Shown: one piece after another, positions 17,747-25,799 of the stretch
Position numbering within the stretch: position 1 is the stretch's first letter
Layout: each line of letters starts with the position of its first letter
NCBI RefSeq assembly: GCF_900142135.1
Contig: NZ_FQZU01000003.1
Location: forward strand, 124,001 to 188,000
Origin: Desulfatibacillum alkenivorans DSM 16219
GTDB taxonomy: Bacteria; Desulfobacterota; Desulfobacteria; Desulfobacterales; Desulfatibacillaceae
DNA length: 64,000 nucleotides
Direction of reading: 5' to 3'
The notes under the pieces: model-generated
What the model was told of the DNA's origin: nothing
Databases searched by the model: none
Seen by the model: only the letters and a program-made list of their open reading frames with translations
Translations under genes and position numbers: made by a program

Positions 17747-18884
17747 CTTCACCCCCGATGACTACGCCTACCAAGGTCTGGTTGACATGGACCGAATTGA
17801 ATTGCTCGCCGTAGGTGTTAAAGCCGACAAGGCGGATATCTTTCACCAGCCCGGCAAATTGCCCGCTCAGCCCATTATCAATGATTTCAAGCCGTCTGAA
17901 GGCGCAATCAAAGGCGATGACCAATTGAGGCTCGGGGATGGTTTTCAGCAATCGCCGGATCTCATCTTTTAAATTGGCAATAATGTCAAAGCCTTTGGCC
18001 AAGGTCAAAACCAGTCCTGCGTCTATGGCGCAATGAAAGGACAGGCTTTTATCCGGATTCACCGATTTAATGGACCGGACCTGCCAGCTGTCGGCTATGC
18101 GTATCATAACCGGATTTTTGGAAAACACGGCGGGGCCCAATTCGGAGGCGGGAATTCCCAAGATCCTGGCGTATTCCTCGGCCGCGGGCTCCGCATTGAT
18201 CTCACAGACAATTCGTTTGGCGGGATCGGTCCGGGTGACGACCATTTTTTGGTCCGTGGGCTCCAAATGCTGGGTCTTGAAAACCGCAAAGGGCGCCGTG
18301 GTCTCGACAAGGATCAATACGGCCGCATCCGTCATGAATTCGCCGTCAATGCAAACCTTGGTTTCCTGAAGGCAAAAGCCGTCGGCGGCGGAGCCTCCAA
18401 TGATGGAGACAGGCTGAAAAGCAGAGTGGATATACGAAATCACCTGCTCTTCCAAAAAAGACAGCCCGTCGACCAAAAGCATTCCAAACAGGTTCTTTGA
18501 GTCAAACTCATCGGAAAGGACAAGTTCATTTCTCATGGAATCGGCGATCTCTCGAGCGTCCTGAAGAGTAAAGCCGCTAAGAGGATGAATTCCGCAAGAG
18601 TGGATTTTTAAATGAGCGCCGGAGAAACTGACGGCGACTATTCCCCCTTCAACATAACCCTGAGAGGAAACTTCGCCGGCTGTGGTGCACCCCAGCAGCT
18701 TGCACGAGAAATGCTTCTTAAGCTCGGACCCAAGGCTTTCCGCGTCGTACTTTGGCGAGCAAAAAAACAGAACCGTATGCATGCCCGGCTGCGCAATCTG
18801 ATCAAAAAGATCCGCGGCAGCCTCGTTTTCGTCATTCAACAAGGTCACGCCGGTTTTAACGCCGGCGCGTCTGCTAATAGCCAT
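17739..18884 (-). CDS. FIST-domain sensory protein
   Basis: The 381-residue protein matches the FIST_N plus FIST_C architecture. The N-terminal half includes LLGCTTAGEVSSQGYVEGGIVAVSFSG and the C-terminal half VGFNTYGEQFNSVHVNQTLVGVV, both hallmark segments. FIST modules are cytoplasmic ligand-binding sensors thought to detect small molecules such as amino acids, and are usually linked to chemotaxis or two-component genes. No signal peptide or transmembrane segment is visible. The next gene downstream overlaps it and encodes a coiled coil with the Cys-rich tail common in signalling proteins, so the pair resembles a split sensory protein. The ligand is unknown. Confidence 0.85.
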   Translation of the reverse strand: MAISRRAGVKTGVTLLNDENEAAADLFDQIAQPGMHTVLFFCSPKYDAESLGSELKKHFSCKLLGCTTAGEVSSQGYVEGGIVAVSFSGAHLKIHSCGIHPLSGFTLQDAREIADSMRNELVLSDEFDSKNLFGMLLVDGLSFLEEQVISYIHSAFQPVSIIGGSAADGFCLQETKVCIDGEFMTDAAVLILVETTAPFAVFKTQHLEPTDQKMVVTRTDPAKRIVCEINAEPAAEEYARILGIPASELGPAVFSKNPVMIRIADSWQVRSIKSVNPDKSLSFHCAIDAGLVLTLAKGFDIIANLKDEIRRLLKTIPEPQLVIAFDCAFRRLEIIDNGLSGQFAGLVKDIRLVGFNTYGEQFNSVHVNQTLVGVVIGGEDE

Positions 18885-19282
18885 TGTAGTGCAACCTCAA
18901 GCCATCTGTTCTAAACCGCCAATTAGCCGGGGCGCCTTGCCCGGCGGCCCACAAAGACGCTTGGCTTTTGAAAGAAATTACGCGGTCTCCGCCCCTCTGA
19001 AACCGTCCTCTCAACCCGTAACTATGCCAAAACCCTTTGTTTTGTGAAAGGAAATATTCTTACTTGAGGCGCTTTCCTCCCCTTTTAAGGGCATTTATTC
19101 CGCCAAGTATCAGGCTCTTGAGAGAGAATAGGCATATTTGCCGGAACAATTTTCCGTCTCCGGCTATCCCTTTTTCGCCAATGCAAGGTGGAACCCAGGT
19201 CTGGGCCGCCGAATTCTTTGGTAATGAAGGCGCTCGCATCTTTGATTCCGCTGCTCAAGTAACGCCCCGTACTGATGAGGGG

Positions 19283-19311
19283 TTGACAATAGGGCCCTGA
19301 GAGACTATCAT
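19283..19311 (+). promoter_or_regulatory. Sigma-70-type promoter of the antitoxin-toxin operon
   Basis: TTGACA (19283-19288) is a perfect -35 box, and TATCAT (19306-19311) matches five of six -10 positions with the ideal 17-base spacing. The -10 box overlaps the left arm of the palindrome at 19307-19337, so a bound repressor would block it. Transcription would start about 50 bases before the antitoxin ATG. Confidence 0.65.
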
Positions 19312-19337
19312 TTTGATGTATAATGCATCAAAATGAT
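19307..19337. promoter_or_regulatory. Palindromic operator before the antitoxin gene
   Basis: ATCATTTTGATG (19307-19318) and CATCAAAATGAT (19326-19337) form a perfect 12-bp inverted repeat around TATAATG. The position across the -10 box is the usual layout for auto-repression of a toxin-antitoxin operon by the antitoxin or the antitoxin-toxin complex. Confidence 0.65.
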
Positions 19338-19369
19338 GCTTATTACATCATGACCATTAGGAGGCGGCC

Positions 19370-19768
19370 ATGGCCACAAAATCCCTGAGACTCGACGAAA
19401 ACCTGGTGAATCAAGCTCAGCGCCACGCCAAGGTGGAGCATCGCTCCATAAACGGCCAGATGGAATATTGGGCGAAACTGGGCAAGGCCATCGCCTCAAA
19501 GATCAGCGCCTCTGACGCCTATGCCGTGGTCCAGGGGGTGAAGGGAATCCGTTTGGAAACAACGCCAAGCCGACCAATCGACTCCGGCGAGGTGTTTGCA
19601 GAGCTTGAGGCTGACAGGGCTGGCGGCTTTTTGGACAAGCCCGTCTCCTCGGCGCCCTTTTACTTTGAAGCCAGCGTCAGCCATCCCGGCTATCTGGATA
19701 AGGTGGACGCCAAGACAGGTGAACGGCAGACAGGCAAGTTTGAAAACGGCAAGTTCGAGGCCCTCTGA
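19370..19768 (+). CDS. ParD-like antitoxin
   Basis: The 132-residue protein starts MATKSLRLDENLVNQAQRHA, a beta-strand/helix start like the ribbon-helix-helix fold, and continues with HRSINGQMEYWAKLGKAI, typical of the ParD-like antitoxin family. The C-terminal half, rich in charged residues (GYLDKVDAKTGERQTGKFEN), would wrap the toxin. ATG 19370 has TAGGAGG at ideal distance. The stop TGA shares its last A with the start of the toxin gene. The upstream palindrome is the probable binding site of this protein. Confidence 0.8.
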   Translation: MATKSLRLDENLVNQAQRHAKVEHRSINGQMEYWAKLGKAIASKISASDAYAVVQGVKGIRLETTPSRPIDSGEVFAELEADRAGGFLDKPVSSAPFYFEASVSHPGYLDKVDAKTGERQTGKFENGKFEAL

Positions 19769-20343
19769 TGACCGCCGCAAAGCAGCTATGGATTTTGACA
19801 GGGGGAAACGGCGCGGGCAAATCCACTTTCTATAGTCAGTATTTGGCCAAGCGCGGCCTGGCCTTTGTCAACGCAGACTTGATAGCCAAAACAATCGACC
19901 CGGACGCCCCGGAAAAGTTGAGCTACGAGGCGGCAACCATTGCAGGCGATATCCGAGAGGATCTGATCGCCCAAGGCGTTTCCTTTTGCTTTGAAACCGT
20001 CTTCTCCCACCCATCCAAAATAGACTTCATCGCCATGGCCAAAGCCAGGGGATACACGGTCATCCTGGTTTACATCCATTTGTTCGATCCAAGCCTGAAC
20101 GAGGCCCGCGTGCATCAGCGCGTCCTGGAAGGCGGCCATGATGTGCCTGCGGACAAAATCCGCGCCCGCATCCCCAGAACCTTGGAGAACGTAAAGGCCT
20201 CCCTGCCGTTGGTGGACGAAGCCTGGATTCTGGACAATTCTTCGGCAGGCAACCGATTTGCGCAAGTCTTCACCATGAAATCCAGCCGCTTTGAAATCAA
20301 AACCGATCCCCTGCCCGATTGGGCGCAGGGTTTGCTGCCTTGA
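19768..20343 (+). CDS. Zeta-toxin-family P-loop kinase
   Basis: The 191-residue protein has Walker A GGNGAGKST at residues 12-20, NADLIAKTI after the second strand, FETVFSHPSK and a C-terminal arginine-rich lid (KIRARIPRTLENVKASL). This is the zeta-toxin/AAA_33 type of kinase, whose toxic members phosphorylate UDP-N-acetylglucosamine and stall wall synthesis. It overlaps the antitoxin gene by one base, so it is translated only after it. It is not paired with a classical epsilon antitoxin but with a ParD-like protein. Its stop lies two bases from the stop of the convergent dehydratase-like gene. Confidence 0.8.
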   Translation: MTAAKQLWILTGGNGAGKSTFYSQYLAKRGLAFVNADLIAKTIDPDAPEKLSYEAATIAGDIREDLIAQGVSFCFETVFSHPSKIDFIAMAKARGYTVILVYIHLFDPSLNEARVHQRVLEGGHDVPADKIRARIPRTLENVKASLPLVDEAWILDNSSAGNRFAQVFTMKSSRFEIKTDPLPDWAQGLLP

Positions 20344-20344
20344 G

Positions 20345-21499
20345 TCAGGCGTCGTCCTGGGTGAGGTTGGCGATTTTTTCAAAAAAGGCCTGGACCCGGG
20401 TTTGAACCTGGCCGGCGGCGCCCCCGTGCATTTCCCGCTCCAGGGTCAGGATGGGAATGCCCAGGCGCTTGGCTTCGGACTTGAGCAAAAAGGCTTCCCC
20501 GCCCCAGAGATCGCAAAACATGAGCTTGTCCGTGATGACCGCATCCACGGAAAAATCCCGGATGGTTTCCTCAAAATACTGGCTGCGGGAATAAAAGTCG
20601 TTGACCATGCGCGGGCAGGACAGGTGGGTGAGGTAGCGCCGTGCGATGGCCGGGATGGGAGGCAGGTCCTCCTCTATGGGCGTGTGCACGGACCTGGCGC
20701 CCAGGCACAGGTTGTCGGCCACGACGATCCCGCCCTGATCCTCGATCAACTGCATGTGGTCCGCCTCCTCCATGCATCCTCCGGCCATGAACAAGCGCAG
20801 GTCGCCTGGTTTGGCGACGTTCCTGTCCTGGCAGGCCTCGATCATCTTTTCCAAAAGACTGACGGCTTTTTCCACGGGAACGGCGTTCAAAGCCAAAACA
20901 AGCCGAATGCTTTCCGCGCCGGTGAGGGGAACCTGGTCCCCTTTGCGCATGGCTAAAATCTGGGCAAGCAGGCTGCGTTTTTCGTTATACAAGCAGATGG
21001 AGTTATGCAGCTTTTGATCGGTAATTTTCAGGCCGAACGACTCTTCCAGGGCGCGGACCAGCTTGGCCAGTTCGTCCGTGTACCGGTTGAGGGCGGTTTG
21101 GGAGATTTTATGCGGCGCAATCAACATGTGCAAGAAGCCAGGGCCCGCCTTTCGCTCTGCGTACAGGTCGCGCCAATTATCGTACATGCGCCGGGAATGG
21201 TCGCATCCGTTGAAAAAAATCACTCCGTCCAGAAAGTCGAAGTCCCCGCGCACGGCCTTGTCAAAGCAATGGCGCACGAACGAGCAATTCAGGGCCGAAT
21301 AATAAAGATCCCCCTTTTCCGTGCCCAGGCTTTCCACGGTTCTCAGGCGATAGGGGATGAAGCCCGCGGCATGGAGGATTTCCTCCGGAACGTAGGAGCA
21401 CAAATACCCCATGATCTTCTGGCCGCTGGCGCGCGCCTCCTTAAGATACGGGTTTTGCGTTTTTCGCCCCAAGGAGCGTATTTCTTCAAAAATATCCAT
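20345..21499 (-). CDS. BcrC/BzdN-like subunit (2-hydroxyacyl-CoA dehydratase family), set 1
   Basis: The 384-residue protein belongs to the HgdB/BcrC family, whose subunits carry a [4Fe-4S] cluster and pass single low-potential electrons to a CoA-bound substrate. Seen: YLCSYVPEEILHAAG, FFNGCDHSRRMYDNW and DKLMFCDLWGGEAFLLK, with the cluster-ligand cysteines in those contexts. It is strikingly similar along its whole length to the 382-residue protein at 27737-28885. Two activase-like genes lie directly upstream on the same strand. The partner subunit of the other set (462 residues) has no counterpart here. The start at ATG 21499 has a weak ribosome-binding site. Confidence 0.85.
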   Translation of the reverse strand: MDIFEEIRSLGRKTQNPYLKEARASGQKIMGYLCSYVPEEILHAAGFIPYRLRTVESLGTEKGDLYYSALNCSFVRHCFDKAVRGDFDFLDGVIFFNGCDHSRRMYDNWRDLYAERKAGPGFLHMLIAPHKISQTALNRYTDELAKLVRALEESFGLKITDQKLHNSICLYNEKRSLLAQILAMRKGDQVPLTGAESIRLVLALNAVPVEKAVSLLEKMIEACQDRNVAKPGDLRLFMAGGCMEEADHMQLIEDQGGIVVADNLCLGARSVHTPIEEDLPPIPAIARRYLTHLSCPRMVNDFYSRSQYFEETIRDFSVDAVITDKLMFCDLWGGEAFLLKSEAKRLGIPILTLEREMHGGAAGQVQTRVQAFFEKIANLTQDDA

Positions 21500-21575
21500 T
21501 TGTTATTCTATAGTGATAAAATTCCCGGCAGCTTGCTGCAATTTTTTTTACGCCCCATGGTTGACTAGAGGGGCT

Positions 21576-22343
21576 TCACTCCGAAGCCAACAATGCGGCC
21601 CCATAAGCAGCGGCCAGTTGAGGGGCGAAATCCGGTAAAATGGTTTGCTTTTCCAGACGCGATTCCAGGGCCTTTTGAAAAGCCGGAATGCGCGGCACGC
21701 CTCCGGTCAGAACGACGTCGCCGCCGAGGCCGACTCTTTCTATGAGCGTCGCCGCCCGGGAGGCGATGAGATTGACCGCCCCCGCCAGAATATCGTTGGG
21801 GTGGGCGCCCGCATTGACCTGGCTGACTATTTCGCTTTCCGCAAACACCGCGCAGTTGCTGGTAATGGAATAGGGCGCTTTGGCCTTTGCCGCGCAGGGG
21901 GACAAGTCCGCGATGCCCTTCCCAAGGGCCTTGCAAACCATTTCCAGAAATTTGCCTCCGCCGGCCGCACATTTTTCGTTGGAGGCGAAATTTTTAATGC
22001 GCCCCCTGTTTTCCACAACCGCGGCATGGATGAATATCCCGCCCACGTCGGCTACGGTTCGGGTTTGGCAGGCTTCTCCCTTGATTGCGGCCGCAATGCA
22101 ACGGGGTTCGGAAAAAATCCTGCCGCGGATCTTCACTAATCCTGCTCCATAGCCGGTCAGGCTGGTTTTGGCAACCTCCCGCTTGGAGATTCCGGCTTCC
22201 TTCAAGGCCTGGGAAAACAAATCGCGCATCAAAAGGCTTATCTTCCGATCCACGCCGCTCTCTGCAAAGCTGACGATTTTTCCTTCGTCCACGATGCAGA
22301 TTTTTGCAAACCGGGTTCCTATATCAACACCCGCCGTGATCAT
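21576..22343 (-). CDS. ATP-dependent activase-like subunit (BcrD-like), set 1
   Basis: The 255-residue protein is an ASKHA-fold ATPase of the BadF/BcrA/HgdC family. It has GVDIGTRFAKICIVD (phosphate-1 loop), ADVGGIF, NEKCAAGGGKFLEM with a cluster-ligand cysteine, SNCAVFAESEI with the second cysteine, and GGVPRIPAF. Such proteins form a dimer that binds one [4Fe-4S] cluster and uses ATP hydrolysis to drive electron transfer to the reductase. It overlaps the upstream activase gene by four bases (ATGA). Two different activase subunits in tandem point to a heterodimer, as in class I benzoyl-CoA reductases, and not to the homodimeric HgdC activator. Confidence 0.87.
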   Translation of the reverse strand: MITAGVDIGTRFAKICIVDEGKIVSFAESGVDRKISLLMRDLFSQALKEAGISKREVAKTSLTGYGAGLVKIRGRIFSEPRCIAAAIKGEACQTRTVADVGGIFIHAAVVENRGRIKNFASNEKCAAGGGKFLEMVCKALGKGIADLSPCAAKAKAPYSITSNCAVFAESEIVSQVNAGAHPNDILAGAVNLIASRAATLIERVGLGGDVVLTGGVPRIPAFQKALESRLEKQTILPDFAPQLAAAYGAALLASE

Positions 22344-23128
22344 GAGTCTTTCACCCCTGCTTTGACGCCTGCATGGACCGCGGCGCCCAGGGCGCCCATC
22401 AACTGAGGATCGACCTTTAAGGGCCTAAAACGAACCCCCAGGGCTTTTTCCAGGCTTTTGGCCACCCCGGCGTTTTTGGAAACCCCGCCGGTCAGAGCGA
22501 ACCCCGGCGTCATGTCCAGGCCTTGCGCCAAAAACGCCACCCGTTTGGCCACGGCATGGTTGATCCCCAGAGCGATGTCCCGGATTTTTCGTCCTCCGTA
22601 ATAATGCTGCAGAACCTCCAACTCCATGAAAATGCTGCAACGATTGGTGATCCTCACCGGATGGCGCGATTTCAACGACACCGGCCCCAGATCTTCCAGC
22701 CCCAGGTTGATGGCCCGGGCGAGGATTTCCAGGCTGCGGCCCGTGCCCGCCGCGCATTTGTCGTTCATGACAAAATCCACGGCCCGGCCCTGGCTATCCA
22801 GGCAAATGGCCTTGCAATCCTGGCCGCCCACGTCAATGACCGCGCGAATGCTTGGATCGCACCAATGCGCGCCCATGCCGTGACAGGAAATTTCGCTCAC
22901 GTTGAATTGTGCAAAAGGAATGTTTTTACGGCCGTAGCCCGTAGCGCAAACCGAGGCCAGGCCCTCCATGGTCAGACCGGCCTCTTTCAAGGCCTGCCGC
23001 ATTACCGAATACGCCGAATCTTCCGTCCTCGCCCCAACAGGCAGAATGGCCCAGGAACGCAGACGGCCGTCCTCCATGATAACGGCCTCGGCGGTCAGAG
23101 AACCGACGTCGCAACCTGCATAAAACAA
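22340..23128 (-). CDS. ATP-dependent activase-like subunit (BcrA-like), set 1
   Basis: The family is the same as for the next gene, but the subtype is different. Motifs are AGCDVGSLTAEAVI, VIDVGGQDCKAI, NDKCAAGTGRSLEI and TNRCSIFMELEV, with cysteines in place for a bridging [4Fe-4S] cluster, and TGGVSKNAGV. I chose TTG 23128 because a run of six G lies nine bases upstream and because the homologue at 31076-31867 starts just before the same AGCDVGS segment. A TTG at 23164 would add 12 residues but has no ribosome-binding site. It is probably the first gene of a three-gene operon transcribed away from the acyl-CoA ligase gene. Confidence 0.85.
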   Translation of the reverse strand: MFYAGCDVGSLTAEAVIMEDGRLRSWAILPVGARTEDSAYSVMRQALKEAGLTMEGLASVCATGYGRKNIPFAQFNVSEISCHGMGAHWCDPSIRAVIDVGGQDCKAICLDSQGRAVDFVMNDKCAAGTGRSLEILARAINLGLEDLGPVSLKSRHPVRITNRCSIFMELEVLQHYYGGRKIRDIALGINHAVAKRVAFLAQGLDMTPGFALTGGVSKNAGVAKSLEKALGVRFRPLKVDPQLMGALGAAVHAGVKAGVKDS

Positions 23129-23544
23129 AACGGACTTCCCCCCTCTATACTTTCTCCACGCCAAGCCGCAACGCGCCTTTCAGGTTCAGGCAAGCCTCCC
23201 TCAGGGTGCGTCTTCACCTGATTTTTCATAAAACAAACAGGCTTAGACAAACTAACATAACGCGCGGTTTTTCTTCAAGCCCTTGGAGAATTTTTTTACC
23301 GCTCGACGAGCTTTAGCCCTTTGTTTTAGCGGGTTTTCGAAAAATTCAACGACAGTGTGGAATTTGCTTGGCAATTATTCTAAAAAGCCCTATGCTGAAT
23401 TTGAGGGTTAATTATTCAGTTTTACACCCGTCAATTTAAACAACGGAATAACCTGGCAGGATTCAAATTATTCCGTTTCCCCACGGGCGTTATGGATAGA
23501 CGTCCTTTTATACACCCCAATTTGGTCTTGAAGGAGGAAGTGAC
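23129..23544. other. Divergent regulatory region between activase and ligase genes
   Basis: About 415 bases of AT-rich DNA between divergently transcribed genes, with no convincing gene. It contains the inverted repeat listed separately at 23442-23477. Promoters for both directions must lie here, but I could not fix -35 and -10 boxes with acceptable spacing. Confidence 0.4.
23442..23477. promoter_or_regulatory. Perfect 10-bp inverted repeat, candidate operator or attenuator
   Basis: AACGGAATAA (23442-23451) is repeated inverted as TTATTCCGTT (23468-23477) with a 16-base spacer. A further outer pair, CCCGT near 23428 and ACGGG near 23482, brackets it. It lies 68 bases upstream of the acyl-CoA ligase ATG, a sensible position for a repressor site. 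No regulator gene is adjacent. Confidence 0.4.
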
Positions 23545-25077
23545 ATGGATTTAGGCGGTTTGGTTGCAAGAAATGCGCGTATGGTGGGCGCCAAGGAAGC
23601 AGTGGTTTATAATGACCGGCGCTACACCTGGGCGCAGGTGAACCAGCGCGTCAATGCGGTGGCCAACGAGTTGATTAAGCAAGGCGTTCAAAAAGGCGAT
23701 AAGGTCGCCCTGTGGGAGCTCAATACGGATAATTTCGTATTTGCCTTTTACGGCGCCGTCAAGGCGGGCGCCGTGGCGGTTCCGGTGAATTACCGGCTGG
23801 CCCCCCGGGAGGCGGAATGGATTCTGGACAATTCAGACTCCACCTTTATATTGTTCAATGATTTTTTTGAGCCCGCCGTGGTGGAAATGAAGCCCCGGCT
23901 GCCCAAGATCAAGGGAATCTACTCCATGGGCGAGGAGCGATACGACTCCTGTCCGGCCCTGGAGGACCTTATGGCAGAAGGCGACGTAAGCGAGCCCGGC
24001 GTGGCCGTGGATGAGTATGACGACTCCATGATTCTGTATACTTCGGGAACCACCGGCAAGCCCAAGGGCGCGGTGCTGACCCATCATAACCAGATGGTGC
24101 TGACCTGCTCCATGGCAAGCATGGTGGGCATCAACCCCGACGACATCATCATGAACGCCGCTCCGCTTTTCCACGCAGCCCAGTTGAATCTGTTCCTGAA
24201 CCCCGGCACCTATATGGGGGCCACTCATATCATCAACCGGGATTTTGAACCCACCCGCATATTGCAGCTTATTGAAAAGGAAAAGGTCACCCAGTTTTTC
24301 GGCGCCCCTATTATGTACATGATGATGATGGGAGTCCCGGACTTTGAAAAATTCGACCTCTCCACCATGCGTTTTTACGGATACGGCGCCGCGCCCATGA
24401 CGGCGGAAGCGGTCAAGCAGATGATCAAAAAATTCCAATGCGAGAATTTTTTCTGCATGTGCGGCCAGACCGAGGCAGGCCCCGGCGGCGTGGCTCTCAA
24501 GCCCAGCGAACAGGTCCGCAAAGCAGGCGCCGGCGGAAAATACATCGTGAACATGGAATGCCGCCTGGCTGACGAGAATGACAATGACGTCACCGAACCC
24601 GGCGTGGTGGGCGAGCTGTGCATCAAGGGCGAAACCTGCATGCGGGAATATTACAAAAATCCGGAAGCCACGGCCGCAACCATCATTGACGGCTGGGTCC
24701 ACTCCGGCGATCTGGCCGTCATGGACGACGAGGGATACATCACTCTGGTGGACCGGGCCAAAGACATGATCATCACCGGCGGCGAAAACGTCTACTCCAA
24801 GGAAGTGGAAGACGCCATCGCCGAGCATCCCTCCATCGCGGACAACGTGATTATCGGCGTGCCCAATGAGCAATGGGGGGAAACGGTCATGGCCGTGGTG
24901 GTCCTGACCCCGGGCGCCAGCCTGACCATCGAGGAATTGCGGGAATTCCTGGAAACCCGTCTGGCCGACTACAAACGGCCCCGCCTTTTGGAAATTGTGG
25001 ACATGCTGCCCAGAAACGTCTCGGGCAAGGTGCTTAAGTTCGAGTTGCGAGACACCTACAAAGACGCCTCGGCCTAA
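23545..25077 (+). CDS. Long-chain-type acyl-CoA synthetase (AMP-forming)
   Basis: The 510-residue protein is a class I adenylate-forming enzyme. It has the P-loop YTSGTTGKPKGAVLTH, the A5-type region MCGQTEAGPGG, the hinge motif DRAKDMIITGGENVYSKEVE and the C-terminal catalytic-lysine region LPRNVSGKVLKFELR. It converts a carboxylic acid, ATP and CoA to acyl-CoA, AMP and PPi. AAGGAGG sits just before ATG 23545. It is divergent from the first activase operon and therefore may feed its substrate, but this is inference. All catalytic motifs are intact, unlike the paralogue at 52.4 kb. Acid chain length or aromaticity is not readable. Confidence 0.88.
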   Translation: MDLGGLVARNARMVGAKEAVVYNDRRYTWAQVNQRVNAVANELIKQGVQKGDKVALWELNTDNFVFAFYGAVKAGAVAVPVNYRLAPREAEWILDNSDSTFILFNDFFEPAVVEMKPRLPKIKGIYSMGEERYDSCPALEDLMAEGDVSEPGVAVDEYDDSMILYTSGTTGKPKGAVLTHHNQMVLTCSMASMVGINPDDIIMNAAPLFHAAQLNLFLNPGTYMGATHIINRDFEPTRILQLIEKEKVTQFFGAPIMYMMMMGVPDFEKFDLSTMRFYGYGAAPMTAEAVKQMIKKFQCENFFCMCGQTEAGPGGVALKPSEQVRKAGAGGKYIVNMECRLADENDNDVTEPGVVGELCIKGETCMREYYKNPEATAATIIDGWVHSGDLAVMDDEGYITLVDRAKDMIITGGENVYSKEVEDAIAEHPSIADNVIIGVPNEQWGETVMAVVVLTPGASLTIEELREFLETRLADYKRPRLLEIVDMLPRNVSGKVLKFELRDTYKDASA

Positions 25078-25080
25078 GCA

Positions 25081-25109
25081 AAAAAAGGGGAGGGCCGCTT
25101 GGCCTTCCC
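25081..25109 (-). terminator. Intrinsic terminator for the ferredoxin-rubrerythrin transcript
   Basis: The arms 25088-25096 and 25101-25109 form a 9-bp GC-rich stem (one G-U pair) with loop GCTT. Read on the minus strand the hairpin is followed directly by six T (25086-25081), a classic rho-independent terminator. It lies between convergent genes and may also slow the rightward ligase transcript. Confidence 0.7.
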
Positions 25110-25128
25110 TCAAAACATAAGAACATAA

Positions 25129-25198
25129 GGGGTCAAGTCTACGTTTGACGTTTGAAACGCTTATTTTCATGCCAAACGTCAAACGTAGACTTGACCCC
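25129..25198. repeat. REP/RAYT-type 26-bp inverted repeat
   Basis: GGGGTCAAGTCTACGTTTGA and the next six bases (25129-25154) are repeated inverted at 25173-25198 without mismatch, around an 18-base loop. The GGGGTCAAGTCT... type of end is familiar from palindromic repeats spread by REP-associated tyrosine (Y1) transposases, and perfect arms suggest a recent copy. A T-run after base 25200 would let it end the rightward ligase transcript. No transposase gene is in the window. Confidence 0.7.
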
Positions 25199-25203
25199 AT
25201 TTT

Positions 25204-25779
25204 TTACCAGTTCTGCACAAAAAGCTCGAAATACCCCGCCGGCTTGACGCAGGCCGGGCATTTGTCGGGAGCGCTTTCGCCTTCGTGAATGTAACCGCAA
25301 TTCGAGCAGCGCCATACGCATTTGTTGGGCTTGTGAATCACCTGGTCGCTCCGGATGTTTTCCGCCAGAGCCAAAAAGTTTTTTTCGTGCTGGGCTTCGG
25401 CCACGGATATGGCGTCCCAGAAGTCGGCGGCTTTGAGAAAGCCTTCCTCCCGGGCGACTTTTGCAAAGCCGGGATACAGCTCCGTATGGACGTGACGCTC
25501 CAGGTCGGCCGAGGCCAGCAGGTTTTCCTCCGTGGTTTTCACCACGCCGGTTAAAAAGGTCGCCGTCACCTCCAGTTCTCCGCCGTTGAAAAACTTGAAG
25601 AAACGCAAGGCGTGCTCGCATTCCTGATTGGCGGTTTCCTGAAAAATGCCGGCGATCTGGATGTAGCCGTCCTCCCTCGCCTTGTTGGCGAAAAAGATGT
25701 ACCGGGTCGTCGCCTGCGACTCAAAAGCATAAGAAATCAAAAGATTCTTGGCTGTTTGGCTTTCCCTGAATTTTCCCAT
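25204..25779 (-). CDS. rbr: Rubrerythrin
   Basis: The 191-residue protein joins a four-helix ferritin-like diiron domain to a C-terminal rubredoxin domain. The diiron domain has FESQATTRYIFFANKAREDG, QECEHALRFFKFFNGGELE and AEAQHEKNFLALAENI, supplying the Glu/His ligands. The rubredoxin domain has WRCSNCGYIHEGESAPDKCPACVKP, with two CxxC pairs for one iron. It reduces hydrogen peroxide to water in the cytoplasm of anaerobes. It follows the small ferredoxin gene by 20 bases in the same transcript, so the ferredoxin is a likely electron donor. Length and domain order are normal. Confidence 0.95.
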   Translation of the reverse strand: MGKFRESQTAKNLLISYAFESQATTRYIFFANKAREDGYIQIAGIFQETANQECEHALRFFKFFNGGELEVTATFLTGVVKTTEENLLASADLERHVHTELYPGFAKVAREEGFLKAADFWDAISVAEAQHEKNFLALAENIRSDQVIHKPNKCVWRCSNCGYIHEGESAPDKCPACVKPAGYFELFVQNW

Positions 25780-25799
25780 AGCGCCCCACCCTGTGAGTT

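Larger units (their letters stand above)
18885..19369. other. Intergenic region upstream of the toxin-antitoxin pair
   Basis: About 485 bases. The right end holds the promoter and operator described separately. In the middle, on the minus strand from about 19265 down to 19085, a frame reads SSGIKDASAFITKEFGGPD and continues to a stop, with no credible start codon or ribosome-binding site; it could be a decayed gene remnant. I see no RNA gene. Confidence 0.25.

Noticed and set aside
19037-19300. 87-codon frame upstream of the toxin-antitoxin promoter
   Set aside because: It overlaps the promoter, lacks a ribosome-binding site and has no protein-like pattern.
23833-25200. 455-codon open frame antisense to the acyl-CoA ligase gene
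   Set aside because: It mirrors the strongly coding ligase frame, is rich in His/Gly/Val from reverse-complemented codons, lacks a ribosome-binding site and shows no family motif.
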